Below are positions 63,566 through 64,000 of a stretch of DNA of 64,000 bases, piece after piece. The stretch lies in NCBI RefSeq assembly GCF_001584185.1, contig NZ_CP013234.1:2418001-2482000 (forward strand), written 5' to 3'. The DNA is from Collimonas pratensis. GTDB taxonomy: Bacteria > Pseudomonadota > Gammaproteobacteria > Burkholderiales > Burkholderiaceae_D. The notes under the pieces were generated by a model, which saw only the letters and a list, made by a program, of their open reading frames with translations, searched no databases and was not told the origin of the DNA. Position numbers and translations under genes: made by a program. Position 1 is the first letter of the stretch. Every line of letters begins with the position of its first letter.

Positions 63566-63699
63566 TGCGTGCGCCCGTGGCCGTCGTCGGCGGGCATCGA
63601 GGCTGCCGGAATACATCTCTGCTTGCCGCAGGTATTACGCCAGCCGCCGCGATTGTGTTGTTTTTACTTGCCATGACGATGATTATTTACGCCTATTGA
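63565..63699 (+). CDS. Possible small membrane protein, 44 aa
   Basis: ATG overlaps the TGA of the DUF1289 gene (TGATG), which would allow translational coupling. The second half is one hydrophobic helix (ITPAAAIVLFLLAMTMIIY). No family is recognised and there is no independent ribosome site, so it could be chance. Confidence 0.3.
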   Translation: MRAPVAVVGGHRGCRNTSLLAAGITPAAAIVLFLLAMTMIIYAY

Positions 63700-64000
63700 T
63701 CAGTTTTATCCCATTTCTTCAGTATTGTGGTGCCCAGCTTAACTGTAACTTACTGTATATTTCGCCGCAAAAACAGGCAGGGCCATGAATAATTGCAAAC
63801 AATGGTTAAAGTTTGTGATCATGCGCAGTTAGCAATATTTCTCTGTGGCATATGGATTATAATGCCGCGCAAAATAGACAAATTGCTGTCGGTTCGGCTC
63901 CCTGGACCGTTGGCAAAAAACAAAATCGATTGAATGGTTGGCGGGGAGTGGTGGATGGAACTCGGGGGAGTCAGATTTTCAATTGCGTCGCATGCTGCAT
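63700..64000. other. Gene-free end of the window
   Basis: 301 AT-rich bases. A good -10 box (TATAAT at 63858-63863) on the plus strand suggests a promoter for a gene beyond the window; no convincing -35 is at the right spacing. Confidence 0.45.

Overview
The window is a 64 kb piece of a beta-proteobacterial chromosome, most likely from the order Burkholderiales, family Oxalobacteraceae (Collimonas/Herbaspirillum-like). The basis is conserved gene order (mltG-tmk-holB-pilZ; leuC-entericidin-leuD-leuB-asd-fimV-truA-trpF-trpB-trpA-accD-folC-SPOR-cvpA-purF), high GC coding sequence, and beta-proteobacterial families such as the DUF2844/DUF3443 pair. The genus is an inference from protein style, not a database match.

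Layout. 1-5.8 kb: housekeeping run (mltG, tmk, holB, PilZ protein, GNAT, rdgB, and a frameshifted hemW). 5.8-24.6 kb: mixed accessory and physiology genes. These are tRNA-Ser(UGA), a LysE exporter, a PPC-domain protein, a CorA/ZntB transporter, a TonB-dependent copper receptor, an orphan hcp, an NHL-repeat lipoprotein, a secreted nuclease, a haloacid dehalogenase, a MarR-ClC pair, and a divergent ECF sigma/anti-sigma versus metallophosphoesterase/cupredoxin locus. They are followed by a GST, small lipoproteins and an MFS-LysR pair. 24.6-29 kb: ABC transporter operon with an AttH/CrtC-like exported protein. 29-42.7 kb: cell-surface and signalling section with a TAXI-type binding protein, DUF2844/DUF3443, an NlpD-like factor, a very glycine-rich repetitive lipoprotein, a diguanylate cyclase, a GlxA-like regulator, two secreted Ser/Gly-rich proteins with an orphan IS3 OrfA-like protein, and a DMT transporter. 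42.9-61.8 kb: conserved biosynthetic block (leucine, aspartate semialdehyde, tryptophan, fatty acid, folate, purine, sulfur amino acid) with fimV and truA. 61.8-64 kb: LOG-family enzyme, TetR regulator and DUF1289 protein.

How parts work together. LeuC/LeuD/LeuB carry out the second and third steps of leucine synthesis, and TrpF/TrpB/TrpA the late steps of tryptophan synthesis. AccD supplies malonyl-CoA. PurF starts purine synthesis. FimV, the SPOR protein, MltG and the NlpD-like protein act on the cell wall and poles. The strongest new regulatory reading is at 18.2-18.3 kb. Two back-to-back ECF-type promoters with the same pattern (GGGAATA, 15 bases, CGGTMTA) face the sigma/anti-sigma genes on one side and the Tat-exported metallophosphoesterase plus cupredoxin on the other. 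This makes the four genes a self-contained, probably autoregulated envelope or redox/metal response unit.

Other points of interest are two copies of a structured palindromic repeat (45.2 and 60.3 kb), the single-base deletion in hemW, the tandem-repeat lipoprotein at 34-36 kb, and the Ser/Gly-rich secretion locus at 39.5-41.2 kb. No CRISPR array, prophage or complete insertion sequence is visible.
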